Shown: positions 1 to 10,329, counted from the first letter of the stretch. The stretch is DNA of 64,000 nucleotides from Sycon ciliatum (GCF_964019385.1 NC_088654.1:16824018-16888017); one strand, 5' to 3'. Numbers and translations are program-made. Notes: generated by a model from the sequence alone, not told the origin.

Positions 1-1373
1 TAATTTTAGATTCAATTGCGTTGTCTAGGATGCTGAGTTTAAGATCTAACATAATAATCTCTACCTTACTTGTTTCGTATGTGAATTTGACAGGGCAATT
101 GGTTTGAATGGGTTCGTCGGTAATTTGTTTGATTCGTTCCTCAACAGTGACGGCGAAAAGGTCGTCAATGTATCTCTTTGCCAGAAGAGAGGAGGCGAAG
201 AAAGTTGTAAGGTGATACCGTTCCATTCGAAACATAAAGATATTAGCGTAAGCGACAGCTGCGGGGCTGCCCATCGCTGTACCCTGGAGTTGGTGGTAAG
301 TAGAGTCATTGAAAGTGAAGTAGTTATTCATAAGAATAATTCTCATGATTTTTATTACAGCCACTCTCCATGTACCTGGGACATCCTGCTGGCGGAGGTG
401 CCACGCAAGTGCCTGGAGGCCATGGACGTGTTTAATAGATGTATAGAGGGAAACCACATCCATAGTCATGAGTACGGAGTTATGCGTTAGGGGCAGGTTC
501 CGTGTACTTGTAAGGAGATCAGTAGAGTTGATGAGTGTGGATGGGTGTTTAAGTATTGTAGGCCAGAGGGTGAAGTGGATGAAGAGGGCCCAGTAATACG
601 TAGGTGATAGAATGGATGATACGATGGGGCGTATCTTAAGTGGATTTTTGTGAAGTTTCGGGAGTCCGTAAAAATTTGGAATACGGGTTCCGGGCGTCCG
701 GAGTTGTTTGGTAAGGCGTTTATGTAAGTCGTCCTCAATAGGGAGTAAAGCTTCTTCAAAGGCTGGTTGGGTGTCATGGATGGAAACAACGGTTTCGTAC
801 GTGTCTTTGTTTAGAAGGTGGTCTAGACAAAGGGATTTATACTTGGCCGCTGTCATGACGACAGTGGTGGAACCTTTGTCAGCTCTACATTATTATGAGA
901 TCGGAGTTACGGAGAGTATCCAGGGCTTCGAGTTCAGCTGGTGTGAGGTTCTTTTTAGTGGGTTTTGGTTTAAATTGTTGTATGGTAGTACCGATATCCA
1001 TACTAAACTCTATTAATTCGATAGGAATGGAGTTTAGAGGTGGTGTCCAGTTTGATCGGGCAAAAATTCTAGAATATTGGTTCCTGGTACTTGGCTGGCC
1101 CAAGAAGAATGCATGGACATGTAAGTTGCGCAGGAATCTGGGGACATTGTCGACCCAAGATGTGTGTGGGAGGGTGTTAGTTCTGGGAACGAATTTTAAA
1201 CCGAGACTTAAGATGTCTTTGGCAGTATCAGAGATGTCTATGTCCCCGATCATCGTTACCAGTGTTGTGTTCTTAGATTCGTTAAATATAAGTTCAGCTG
1301 CTCGTTTTTTAAGTCTTTTCCTGTTCCGGCGGCGTTTCGATTTTTTAGCCGTATTCTTGGAGTCAGTTGGTTG
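1..1373 (-). pseudogene. PLE reverse transcriptase, copy 1 (partial, one frameshift)
   Basis: This is the minus-strand copy of the RT ORF described at 3357-5146, running off the left edge. It keeps the uninterrupted frame through the conserved YGLPKLHK motif, where copy 2 is shifted, but has an extra T near 890 that breaks the frame about 140 codons into the ORF. The two copies are therefore broken at different places, which suggests each lesion arose after duplication or is a sequencing error. The thumb and C-terminal end lie outside the window. Confidence 0.8.
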
Positions 1374-2288
1374 TCACGAACGTGGCGGAGGAGGAAAATA
1401 GGTGGGCTGGCGCCTCTGTTGTGGGTATGGTGTTGGCCTAGTTACCTGTCTAGGTATGAAGTGTTGTGGTGGCAGCATAGGGCCGATGAATCGGGGCGGC
1501 CCTCGAGGTTTGTAAGGTTGGACACGAGGGGGTTGATAGTATCTAAGAGGTTGCGGCGGGCCCATTAGGTGAGGTGGTCCCCGGGCTCTCGGAGGGTTAA
1601 CAACATGCTGGGGCCGAATTATTTGTGGCTGTTGTTGGTAGGGGGTTCTTTGTTGTGTTGTATTACGTTGGCCGGTGGCATGAGTTCTAGGTGGTTTATC
1701 AAACGTAGGCTGGATTTGTACAAAGTTTTGCCTAGGTCTGGAGACATGTTGATTTTGTCTTCGAGGTGGGGCCTGTGGAGGTGGTCGGGCAATAAGGGGC
1801 TGAGTTTGTTTACCCATTTGTTGCTGGGGTTTTAGTGGTTTTGCTTTATCAGAGAGTGCTAGAATGTGTTTAGCGAGGCTCGGGCGGTGAATGAGCGGTG
1901 TATCGCTCATTTTTTCGCAGATAACGGAATCTATGGCTCTAGGTAGGTCCGTGATAGCTGTAGATAGCGTTTTACGTGCCTCCTGGAAAAGGTCCTGGTG
2001 ACGGGCAAGTTCGATTTCGAGCACTTTTAAGTTAGTGTCGGCAGCGATTTGCGCTAGTTTTTCATCTGAGGGGTCATGGCCAGTTTTACGTGGTTTGTAT
2101 CTAAGGGCATTGTGAGGGGTTTTGGAGCTATGGCGTACCTGTTCATCAAGAAGGTTGGTGCCTGCTATCTGTAGGTTGGCCTTATGGTCACGTAGTTTCT
2201 TTAGAATTGGCCAGAAGAGATTTTGGTATTTTCTCCAGACTCTCCAGACTGTGTCAGTAGGGAGGAAGGTATCTGTGTCTTGTATCAT
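1374..2288 (-). CDS. PLE ORF1, copy 1 (P/Q-rich, 304 aa)
   Basis: Same protein as the ORF at 2442-3356, differing by at least one residue (Pro versus Ser in the P-R-A-R-G stretch of the proline-rich tail). It is an intact 304-codon ORF ending at the same UGA as copy 2 and followed in frame by the RT ORF. The start ATG lies about 70 bp from the palindrome centre. No known domain is recognised; ORF1 proteins of PLEs are usually poorly conserved, so function (RNA binding or recruitment) is inference. Confidence 0.75.
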   Translation of the reverse strand: MIQDTDTFLPTDTVWRVWRKYQNLFWPILKKLRDHKANLQIAGTNLLDEQVRHSSKTPHNALRYKPRKTGHDPSDEKLAQIAADTNLKVLEIELARHQDLFQEARKTLSTAITDLPRAIDSVICEKMSDTPLIHRPSLAKHILALSDKAKPLKPQQQMGKQTQPLIARPPPQAPPRRQNQHVSRPRQNFVQIQPTFDKPPRTHATGQRNTTQQRTPYQQQPQIIRPQHVVNPPRARGPPHLMGPPQPLRYYQPPRVQPYKPRGPPRFIGPMLPPQHFIPRQVTRPTPYPQQRRQPTYFPPPPRS

Positions 2289-2441
2289 ACCAGGAGCGAT
2301 TTCAAGTGGTGGGGGCTCGTCTGGGGCTAAATCGGGCTGCTAGCATTCATACACACATGCCTCGTCACCACATGTGTGTATGAATGCTAGCAGCCCGATT
2401 TAGCCCCAGACGAGCCCCCACCACTTGAAATCGCTCCTGGT

Positions 2442-3356
2442 ATGATACAAGACACAGATACCTTCCTCCCTACTGACACAGTCTGGAGAGTCTGGAGAAA
2501 ATACCAAAATCTCTTCTGGCCAATTCTAAAGAAACTACGTGACCATAAGGCCAACCTACAGATAGCAGGCACCAACCTTCTTGATGAACAGGTACGCCAT
2601 AGCTCCAAAACCCCTCACAATGCCCTTAGATACAAACCACGTAAAACTGGCCATGACCCCTCAGATGAAAAACTAGCGCAAATCGCTGCCGACACTAACT
2701 TAAAAGTGCTCGAAATCGAACTTGCCCGTCACCAGGACCTTTTCCAGGAAGCACGTAAAACGCTATCTACAGCTATCACGGACCTACCTAGAGCCATAGA
2801 TTCCGTTATCTGCGAAAAAATGAGCGATACACCGCTCATTCACCGCCCGAGCCTCGCTAAACACATTCTAGCACTCTCTGATAAAGCAAAACCACTAAAA
2901 CCCCAGCAACAAATGGGTAAACAAACTCAGCCCCTAATTGCCCGACCACCTCCACAGGCCCCACCTCGAAGACAAAATCAACATGTCTCCAGACCTAGGC
3001 AAAACTTTGTACAAATCCAGCCTACGTTTGATAAACCACCTAGAACTCATGCCACCGGCCAACGTAATACAACACAACAAAGAACCCCCTACCAACAACA
3101 GCCACAAATAATTCGGCCCCAGCATGTTGTTAACCCTTCGAGAGCCCGGGGACCACCTCACCTAATGGGCCCGCCGCAACCTCTTAGATACTATCAACCC
3201 CCTCGTGTCCAACCTTACAAACCTCGAGGGCCGCCCCGATTCATCGGCCCTATGCTGCCACCACAACACTTCATACCTAGACAGGTAACTAGGCCAACAC
3301 CATACCCACAACAGAGGCGCCAGCCCACCTATTTTCCTCCTCCGCCACGTTCGTGA
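2442..3356 (+). CDS. PLE ORF1, copy 2 (P/Q-rich, 304 aa)
   Basis: A 304-aa ORF. Residues 1-150 are predicted helical and charged; about 150-304 are very rich in Pro, Gln and Arg and look disordered, a composition common in nucleic-acid-binding ORF1/Gag-like proteins. The stop is UGA in the context UCG-UGA-CAA. The RT ORF follows in exactly the same frame with no ATG for about 120 nt, so the RT may be made by stop-codon readthrough (inference). The start chosen is the first ATG, 70 bp from the palindrome centre. No homologous domain is recognised. Confidence 0.75.
   Translation: MIQDTDTFLPTDTVWRVWRKYQNLFWPILKKLRDHKANLQIAGTNLLDEQVRHSSKTPHNALRYKPRKTGHDPSDEKLAQIAADTNLKVLEIELARHQDLFQEARKTLSTAITDLPRAIDSVICEKMSDTPLIHRPSLAKHILALSDKAKPLKPQQQMGKQTQPLIARPPPQAPPRRQNQHVSRPRQNFVQIQPTFDKPPRTHATGQRNTTQQRTPYQQQPQIIRPQHVVNPSRARGPPHLMGPPQPLRYYQPPRVQPYKPRGPPRFIGPMLPPQHFIPRQVTRPTPYPQQRRQPTYFPPPPRS
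3354..3356 (+). promoter_or_regulatory. Candidate readthrough UGA between PLE ORF1 and RT
   Basis: UGA followed by CAACCA; the same stop occurs in both palindrome arms, whereas the frameshifts differ between arms. ORF1 and RT are in the same frame across it, and the RT side has no ATG for 120 nt but encodes a basic stretch. Gag-pol-like recoding is an inference; internal initiation is the alternative. Confidence 0.4.
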
Positions 3357-5146
3357 CAACCAACTGACTCCAAGAATACGGCTAAAAAATCGAAACGCCG
3401 CCGGAACAGGAAAAGACTTAAAAAACGAGCAGCTGAACTTATATTTAACGAATCTAAGAACACAACACTGGTAACGATGATCGGGGACATAGACATCTCT
3501 GATACTGCCAAAGACATCTTAAGTCTCGGTTTAAAATTCGTTCCCAGAACTAACACCCTCCCACACACATCTTGGGTCGACAATGTCCCCAGATTCCTGC
3601 GCAACTTACATGTCCATGCATTCTTCTTGGGCCAGCCAAGTACCAGGAACCAATATTCTAGAATTTTTGCCCGATCAAACTGGACACCACCTCTAAACTC
3701 CATTCCTATCGAATTAATAGAGTTTAGTATGGATATCGGTACTACCATACAACAATTTAAACCAAAACCCACTAAAAAGAACCTCACACCAGCTGAACTT
3801 GAAGCCCTGGATACTCTCCGTAACTCCGATCTCATAATATGTAGAGCTGACAAAGGTTCCACCACTGTCGTCATGACAACGGCCAAGTATAAATCCCTTT
3901 GTCTAGACCACCTTCTAAACAAAGACACGTACGAAACCGTTGTTTCCATCCCTGACGCCCAACCAGCCTTTGAAGAAGCTTTACTCCCTATTGAGGACGA
4001 CTTACATAAACGCCTTACCAAACAACTCCGGACGCCCGGAACCCGCGTATTCCAAATTTTTACGGACTCCCGAAACTTCACAAAAATCCACTTAAGATAC
4101 GCCCCATCGTATCATCCATTCTATCACATACGTATTACTGGGCCCTCTTCATCCACTTCACCCTCTGGCCTACAATACTTAAACACCCATCCACACTCAT
4201 CAACTCTACTGATCTCCTTACAAGTACACGGAACCTGCCCCTAACGCATAACTCCGTACTCATGACTATGGATGTGGTTTCCCTCTATACATCTATTAAA
4301 CACGTCCATGGCCTCCAGGCACTTGCGTGGCACCTCCGCCAGCAGGATGTCCCAGGTACATGGAGAGTGGCTGTAATAAAAATCATGAGAATTATTCTTA
4401 TGAATAACTACTTCACTTTCAATGACTCTACTTACCACCAACTCCAGGGTACAGCGATGGGCAGCCCCGCAGCTGTCGCTTACGCTAATATCTTTATGTT
4501 TCGAATGGAACGGTATCACCTTACAACTTTCTTCGCCTCCTCTCTTCTGGCAAAGAGATACATTGACGACCTTTTCGCCGTCACTGTTGAGGAACGAATC
4601 AAACAAATTACCGACGAACCCATTCAAACCAATTGCCCTGTCAAATTCACATACGAAACAAGTAAGGTAGAGATTATTATGTTAGATCTTAAACTCAGCA
4701 TCCTAGACAACGCAATTGAATCTAAAATTAATTTTAAACAAACTAACAAATTTCAATACATCTCCCCAAGATCTTCCCACCCCCACCATACCTGGAAGGC
4801 GGTGGCGCTTGGTGAAATGATTCGAGCAGGCAGGGGATCTACATCTGAAGCTACATCTTTAGGTACCCGTTCCTTTTTAGCTGCAAAACTAATCGAACGT
4901 GGCTACTCTAAATCTGTAGTCAGCGCTGCACTCTCCTCTAAGCACCGTAGACGACCTGCTCACACCAAAACTAACACCACACCTCCACTTATACTACCAT
5001 ACCACCCTGGCCTCACTGATCTCAACAAGGTGCTAAGATCCCTATGGACCAAGCATAAACTTGACACAATTTTAGGCCAGGCGCCGTTTATCGCGTGGAA
5101 AAAGACAAAATGTCTGGCTAGCCATCTGAAACATAAACATGTTTGA
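3357..5146 (+). pseudogene. PLE reverse transcriptase, copy 2 (one frameshift)
   Basis: PLE-type RT. From the UGA, a K/R-rich stretch (A-K-K-S-K-R-R-R...) resembling a nuclear localisation signal is followed by the N-terminal RT region with L-G-L-K-F-V-P and A-D-K-G (RT0), then YGLPKLHK, motif A (M-D-V-V-S-L-Y-T), motif B (T-A-M-G-S-P), motif C (R-Y-I-D-D) and a thumb with S-S-H-P-H-H. The frame is lost at 4044-4047, where this copy has an extra CG compared with copy 1, splitting it into 3357-4244 and 4262-5146. All catalytic Asp residues are present, so damage is recent. No GIY-YIG endonuclease follows the stop at 5144-5146. Confidence 0.88.
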
Positions 5147-5247
5147 GTTCGCGCTTCCCAGCCGTCCTTTTTCCACACCTCCTATGGTTCTCACCCACAC
5201 ACCTTAATCCTATTGATAAGAAACTGTTCCTCTTCTTTTGACTCCAT

Positions 5248-5296
5248 TGGTCTGATGAAGCACTCCTTTAATAGTGCAGAAATAAGCTTATCACCA
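5248..5296 (+). ncRNA. Hammerhead-ribozyme-like motif in PLE 3' tail
   Basis: Core CTGATGA (5252-5258), stem II GCACT/AGTGC (5260-5264 with 5273-5277), GAAA (5279-5282), palindromic stem III ATAAGCTTAT (5282-5291), cleavage-site C at 5292, and a short stem I TGGT/ACCA (5248-5251 with 5293-5296). Hammerheads with very short stem III are known in Penelope-like elements, so position and form fit. One deviation: the first stem II pair is A5259-A5278 instead of the conserved G-C, so activity may be weak. Confidence 0.65.
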
Positions 5297-5299
5297 TCT

Positions 5300-5985
5300 C
5301 CCTTTGGACAGTTTCTTTTTCTTCTTCACAATACACGACTCATCCACATACATCATTGCGTTTTTTAACTTTTACTATTGCGTTCAAATTTCTCTTGCAT
5401 TGCTTTGTGTTCCTATATTATCCACTACACTTTATTCATACATTGCTTTGCATTTCCATACACTTTTCTGAGTTTTGCCGCCCTACCGCCGATCTGCTTG
5501 CAGATATCTTTAACCCCCGGCCTCCCCGCTCCCAAACAATGATGTTCGTTTCAGGGATGACAAACAAATTTTGCGACGACCCCTTACATTTTTGTTCTGG
5601 AAGTGTTGGGTCTTCTGATTAAAACAAAAATAGCCTACCCGGGTTGGACATTTGCCGCTTGCATTCGGATTTCAAGCACATAACGAGAAAAACGGACCTA
5701 CCATGTGATCCTTTGCAGGTCAGCTGCCTTCTGTTTCTTTCTACTCTTCGTTACTTTCTTTGCAACCCCGTTTTGCCCGAATCATCGATACTGGACAAAA
5801 ATCTGTGGCGCACAGTGAACACAGCGGAGATAGGAAAATGTTCAAAATGGTAATACTGATGACTGTCACACACAAATATTGTGGTGGATAACGGATAAAC
5901 TCTCGCTCAGCCGATGATGCGCTAATTGTGAACCTTGGTAGAGAGGATATTCCCTGCTGCATGACTCATTGCAGTTTTAAACTGC

Positions 5986-5987
<2 letters not shown>
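5300..5987. other. AT-rich non-coding, with a TTA-flanked TIR-like end
   Basis: No convincing gene. Bases 5545-5583 (TTCGTTTCAGGG, TTTTGCGACGACCCC) resemble the right end of the TTA-flanked MITE at 58415-58933 and are followed by TTA (5584-5586). The matching left end was not found, so this is probably a MITE remnant. Confidence 0.4.
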
Positions 5988-6023
<36 letters not shown>

Positions 6024-6025
6024 GC
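5987..6025. repeat. (CG/CA)n microsatellite
   Basis: GCGCGTGCGCGCGC followed by about 13 CA units. Confidence 0.95.
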
Positions 6026-6343
6026 AGTAGACAGCTTTGCTGAGTGGTCAACAGTGACACAAGAAATGCTGTTAATTCACAGGTGTCAATTGGTGTCCGA
6101 CGATACTTTTAAAACTACAAAGCTGCCTACGACACGGACAGCGTGCCGCAAGGGTTCCAAACTGTGGAAAGTTCCACGCCCATCTTTTGATAAGCAAGTC
6201 AGCCCCTGCATGTTCACATCCATAATGATGTGGTGTCCCAACATGAAGTAGCCTACTTTGAACTACACATACATTTTATCATGCCACTGACCGTCACTAC
6301 CTGTTACTGCTACACATGATACATGCAACCTATGTCTTCAGTC

Positions 6344-6709
6344 CCACCAAGAGTGCATAACTCCCAAGAGTGCATAACCCCCAAGAGTGCATAACCCCCA
6401 AGAGTGCATAACCCCCAAGAGTGCATAACCCCCAAGAGTGTGCAGCTGCCTGCACAACCTCTATGCTGCGCTGCGACGGCAGAACTTCACATCACGTGAC
6501 ATGGTTCAAAAGGTTACGCTGGCAAACAGTGCAAAGTGACCACAAGAGAGCTGAGACCAAAGCTGGGTTGCGGACAACCCTGTATCAATCATGCACAGAG
6601 TGCAACTAATGTGTACGGGTTCATCACGTGATGTGAAATTCTGCCGTCGCAGACCCCATAGCTGGAGTTGCACACTCTTGGGGGGGGGGGGGTTATGTAC
6701 TCTTGGTCC
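6344..6709. mobile_element. MITE, Merlin-like family, with terminal minisatellite
   Basis: Left terminus ACCAAGAGTGCATAAC and right terminus its complement GTTATGTACTCTTGGT; internal inverted segments CGACGGCAGAA..TTCACATCACG face each other at 6474-6500 and 6618-6652. The left end has grown into about 5-6 copies of a 17-bp unit (AAGAGTGCATAACCCCC, 6348-6437); the right end has a poly-G run instead. The termini and inner motif match the larger element at 59187-60320, which contains an IS1595/Merlin-type transposase fragment, so this is probably its non-autonomous relative. Confidence 0.7.
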
Positions 6710-7279
6710 CACTGGCTTGTCTTCATCGCTCTCAACCGCCTTGAAACTGAATTGTAAGGAAAGACAGCATCTTGTTTTGTTGTGATTGCATTCAGAACGC
6801 ACTTGCGTCGATCCCCAAAGTGAGTAGATGTACCTGGGATAAGTGGGATATTCGGACCCGCATACTCGGGTGTTACCGTACCGCCTCATAGCAATTCCTT
6901 CTGCTTTGCAGGCGGGGTTGATATTCGAGAGGTATCACCCTCGTACTTGCGTAATATTCTCTACTTATGGTTGGAATACCATTGCGATGGATAGATGCGA
7001 TTCGGCACGAAGTGAAGGCAGCGGATCTCTTCGTGGAGAGCACTCTCCAAGCTGCAGGAGATAGGCTAACTTGGCTCGACACTGTTGACAGATGCGTCGA
7101 CCCTGCTTCTGTCTAACAGGTTCAGGGAAGATGCGAGCAGTGTGTATTATTATGGTTGGAAGATCAGTGAAAAAACGATAAAGGACCGTACTGAGCAGGT
7201 GTATGTCTTAACCCGGGTACGCACTAAGTGAGTTCCACTGTACTTTAGAATACAGGCGACTACTTATACCAACGCATAT

Positions 7280-7345
7280 GGCCGATTGGTTTGCAGGCCT
7301 GCCTGCGAATCATGAGGTCCCGAGTTCAAGACCTGCGCTGGTAGC
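7280..7345 (+). repeat. tRNA-like SINE remnant
   Basis: GGCCGATTGG, then a tRNA-like anticodon arm (TGCGAATCA) and a B-box-like GAGTTCAAGACC at appropriate spacing. The acceptor stem does not pair, so this is a tRNA-derived repeat rather than a tRNA gene. Confidence 0.4.
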
Positions 7346-7410
7346 AGGGAGCGTGTGAAAAGACTTTATACGCGTGTTGAACTGCGTCGACACCCACGGT
7401 CAACTGGGTA

Positions 7411-7927
7411 CTCACAGCTAGCCCTTTCCCAAAGGTGCTCTTTTAATTCGCACTTAGTGCTTTTCGCGTCCCTCAAAATAATTATGCTGAAAAAGTGCTC
7501 TTTTTCAGTGAAAACAGGCAAAAAGTGCTCTTTTTTTCAGTGAAGCATAGCCATGATACATGTTCAGATATGAACCTAAGCTGAGAAATGAATACGCACT
7601 CTTCCATTTATGGGTCCACGAAAGGCAAAACAGGAAGTAAAGTTCAAAAACCCATTTTTTACAGCATTGTGTACACCTGGTACACCGGGTACAAGCTTCA
7701 CCAACTTGTTGCCCCCCAAAAAAGCGGCTTGCCAAGGCCCATCAAGCACTCGGAAACTGTGATCGCATGCATGCGCAAACAGATTTTAGCACTTTTCAGC
7801 TAAAAAAGCTCAAAAAAGGCGATATTCACCAACAAACGCAATAAAGGGCGAAAGAAACGGGCTTTTCCAAAAGGGCCAAAAAGGGCGAAAAAAGGGCGAG
7901 CACCTTTGGGAAAGGGCTACTCACAGC
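7411..7927. mobile_element. hAT-like MITE with perfect 8-bp TSD
   Basis: Element 7419-7919 begins TAGCCCTTTCCCAAAGGTGC and ends with its complement GCACCTTTGGGAAAGGGCTA. It is flanked by CTCACAGC at 7411-7418 and 7920-7927, an 8-bp target-site duplication typical of hAT transposons. Inside are repeated AAAAAGTGCTC motifs and no transposase. A second copy lies at 51651-52531. Confidence 0.85.
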
Positions 7928-9280
7928 TCGGAGTGAGAATAACAAGGATGCAGTTTACAGGGTTATGGGCCGTTACACGCCCGATTGGTTGAGAGACTAA
8001 CCTCCTCTCCCCGGGCTCACTTGTGAGGTCTGCATTCGCCACTAAGGTTAACAGGCATAGTGGTGGCCTGCGGATGCGAAGGCTAGTTTGTTTGTTTCTG
8101 AACATTCAAGCGATGCCGCCGCGGATCCCGCGAATATTATTACTTTATAATACAGCCGAGGTCCACCATCTTCTTTATTTATTTTTATTTATTTTTTACT
8201 AGGAACAAAGCCCTACCAAAAGACATGTGGAGACAAACACAAAACAAGACGCAATGGATGTAGGGACGGCGTGCCGATGTACGGGGAGAAAATCGACTTA
8301 CCAGAGGTCTCCCCAGTATAATGTGAAACTGGATGCCACTCACCTTAGCTTTGCAATTTTCCGGAGCTCCACAGGAAAGGTGACCGCGAAGCGTTCCAAG
8401 AACGTCTCCCTTGGGCAATGCGCTACGGGAATCAGCAGCGCGTCTTGCGCTGTGTGTTCATCATGATTGTATCGATGTGACACGAGACTGGACCTGGCCA
8501 GTCTGGTTTGCACTGCGGAGTTGTAGCTCGCCCATGAGGTATCTCTTGGTCCTCGAACCACCCTGCATGCCTCGGTCGAGCAAGTAGTATCCATGACGGA
8601 TAACCGGCGGTGTCGAGCCAGCTAACGTTTCAAACGAGCCGCGCGACAGTAGTAAGCAGCGGAAGTCGAGAACACACCTGTATCATCCATATTCAACCGA
8701 CATACAGTGTGCTTGCTGGTGGGGCGGCACGAACAACTAATTACTTCCTTTGCTGCAGAAGCTCTGCTATCATTCTTTTGGCCTACACTACAGGCTCAGC
8801 GCACCCTGCCTGAGGCTTGACCAGAGTCAGCCGAAATACAAGCGTTGCATGGGATGTCCAGTCTTCTCAGTACTACAGTAGGTTCCAAAGAAGACTGCCG
8901 TGGCATGGCCATATGTGGCTGTACAAGACCTCCATCATTGTCGTGATGTCCATTCTCCGAACCGCCAGAACCGCCACAAGTAGTCGTCGGTCGACCCTCA
9001 CGCAAGTCAAGTTAGTTCTTCTCTTTCTGTCGTTCTGTCGTTGGACGAATATTTCCGACGGGATGCACGTTCGCCAACATCCATTTCCCATCCACACGGA
9101 CCCTGTGGTTGTCATTTTCCAACCTGGTGGCAGCTGCCGAGGTTCGCTGCAGGACAAGTGAGCTGGACTCGTCGGCACGTCGAAAGCGGAGGTGAGCGGC
9201 TTCGCAAAGACAAACTACACATTATACCTGTTCTCATTATTGTCGACGATGTGCATGTCGTTCGCTGATACGGTCACCAC
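7928..9280. other. No gene recognised
   Basis: Short ORFs on both strands only, none with recognisable domain or splice structure. 8170-8200 is a T-rich TTTATTT tract. Confidence 0.5.
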
Positions 9281-9282
9281 CG

Positions 9283-9367
9283 GAGAGTCGTGTTGTGTGA
9301 AAGCCCTTCACGACTCTCTGGTCATCACCAGGGAGTCGTAGAAAGATACGACTCCCTGGTCATCACC
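9283..9367. repeat. Triplicated inverted motif, hairpin-forming
   Basis: GGAGAGTCGTG, CACGACTCTCTGGTCATCACC, AGGGAGTCGTA and TACGACTCCCTGGTCATCACC occur in alternating orientation, so several mutually exclusive hairpins are possible. GGTCATCACC is repeated directly. Confidence 0.8.
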
Positions 9368-9454
9368 ATCATCGACATCATGGCAACACGCCAACAGACC
9401 AGTGGCACAGCGCTAGTAGTAAACATATTCTTCTAAATGTAGTAGAGTGCTGCG

Positions 9455-9590
9455 TGTGGAATCCAACCGCGTGAATCAAGTAAGTAACGCGCCCTGCACC
9501 TCCAACCAGCTCCCGGGATCCGCAGGTCTTGGGCAGCACAGCACCCAGCGCGGCATTCGCTTGATCAGTAGTACAATCATGACTGTAGTG
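9455..9590. repeat. Diverged dispersed repeat (partner at 20134-20262)
   Basis: Shares an ordered series of blocks with 20134-20262: CGCGTGA, CCCTGCACC, CCAGCTCCC / CCAGTTCCC, GCAGGTCT, GCACAGC and GGCATT, ending in a TTGATC block. Probably two old copies of one element; class unknown. Confidence 0.5.
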
Positions 9591-9599
9591 TAGTACTAG

Positions 9600-10313
9600 T
9601 AGTAGTGCCTGCATCAATTTTGGGAAAACCACAATACAGAGAATGCCAAAACCATTAGCCTGATTAGGCATTACCAAAATCCAGTAGTCAGGTAGTGTGA
9701 AACTGCTGCTTGTTACTGCTGCTGCTTGCTGTCCATCTAAATTGTCATGGTCCAAGTACAGTGCTGGTTTACCAAGGCGTTCGGTTTTGCACGATTCTTG
9801 TTCGCATAGCTTCCTGATCTTCGCATCTTTGAGCCACACGAGTAACAGTTGTGTGGAAAGTTGCTTTGCGTCCTTGAATCGTGGTTTGACCGTATTATAT
9901 TGTCCAATGGTCTTGGCAGTATCGTCATCCACATGCATGTACTATTATAAGTGTCCACTGTTATTACATGCTCCCATCATACGACTATGTAAAAATACAA
10001 GGCAATTTTTTCTAAGTGAATGCATGCTTGCTTGCTGCTCTTTAAAAAAAAAACAGGATCAAAATCTGTCCAAATTTGAGAGAGAAAATGGAAAATTGAT
10101 TTTTTTACCTCGCTTTGCTGGCTGATTTCTGTGCGCCGCTGCTTTGTCTTTGAAGAAGTCATGCACCTTATTGTTCATCTCAACGCATCCACGTGGGGTG
10201 TTCCCCTGTCAGGCTGGCGCTGGCCTACATGTAGAATCCATGGGGCATACACAATGCCAATGGCCCTTTGACTGGATGGAAAAGAGGGCACACTTCTAGT
10301 AAATGGACTGTAG
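9600..10313. other. No gene recognised
   Basis: A 186-codon minus ORF (9378-9938) has no recognisable motif and mixed composition. Otherwise AT-rich sequence with short homopolymers. Confidence 0.4.
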
Positions 10314-10329
10314 TCTAGTACTTCCGCCA

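Larger units (their letters stand above)
1..4730. repeat. 4.7-kb head-to-head palindrome of two PLE copies
   Basis: Bases 1-2359 are the reverse complement of 2371-4730, with an 11-bp unpaired spacer at 2360-2370. Comparison by eye shows only a handful of substitutions, one extra T in the left arm (about 890) and an extra CG in the right arm (about 4044-4047), so identity is above 99%. The left arm is cut by the window edge, so the true palindrome may be longer. Both arms carry the same Penelope-like element with 5' ends facing each other. PLEs are known for inverted and partial-tandem arrangements, but a fold-back read chimera could give the same picture. Confidence 0.95.
2371..5300 (+). mobile_element. 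Penelope-like retroelement, copy 2, no GIY-YIG domain seen
   Basis: Order: short 5' leader, P/Q-rich ORF1, in-frame UGA, RT ORF, 3' tail with a hammerhead-like motif. The RT has the PLE hallmarks (long N-terminal extension, YGLPKLHK, DVVSLYTSI, GTAMGSP, YIDD, thumb with H-P-x-H). The ORF ends right after the segment where endonuclease-bearing PLEs continue into a linker and GIY-YIG nuclease; here the stop follows A-P-F-I-A-W-K-K and about 17 residues. That matches the endonuclease-lacking layout known from Athena/Coprina-type PLEs, although a secondary truncation cannot be excluded. No target-site duplication was found. Confidence 0.85.

Noticed and set aside
104-490. 128-codon ORF (and its mirror at 4241-4627)
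   Set aside because: Antisense shadow of the PLE reverse transcriptase, present twice because of the palindrome.
6345-6440. CRISPR-like array
   Set aside because: The 17-bp units are directly adjacent without spacers: a minisatellite in a MITE end, and the context is eukaryotic.
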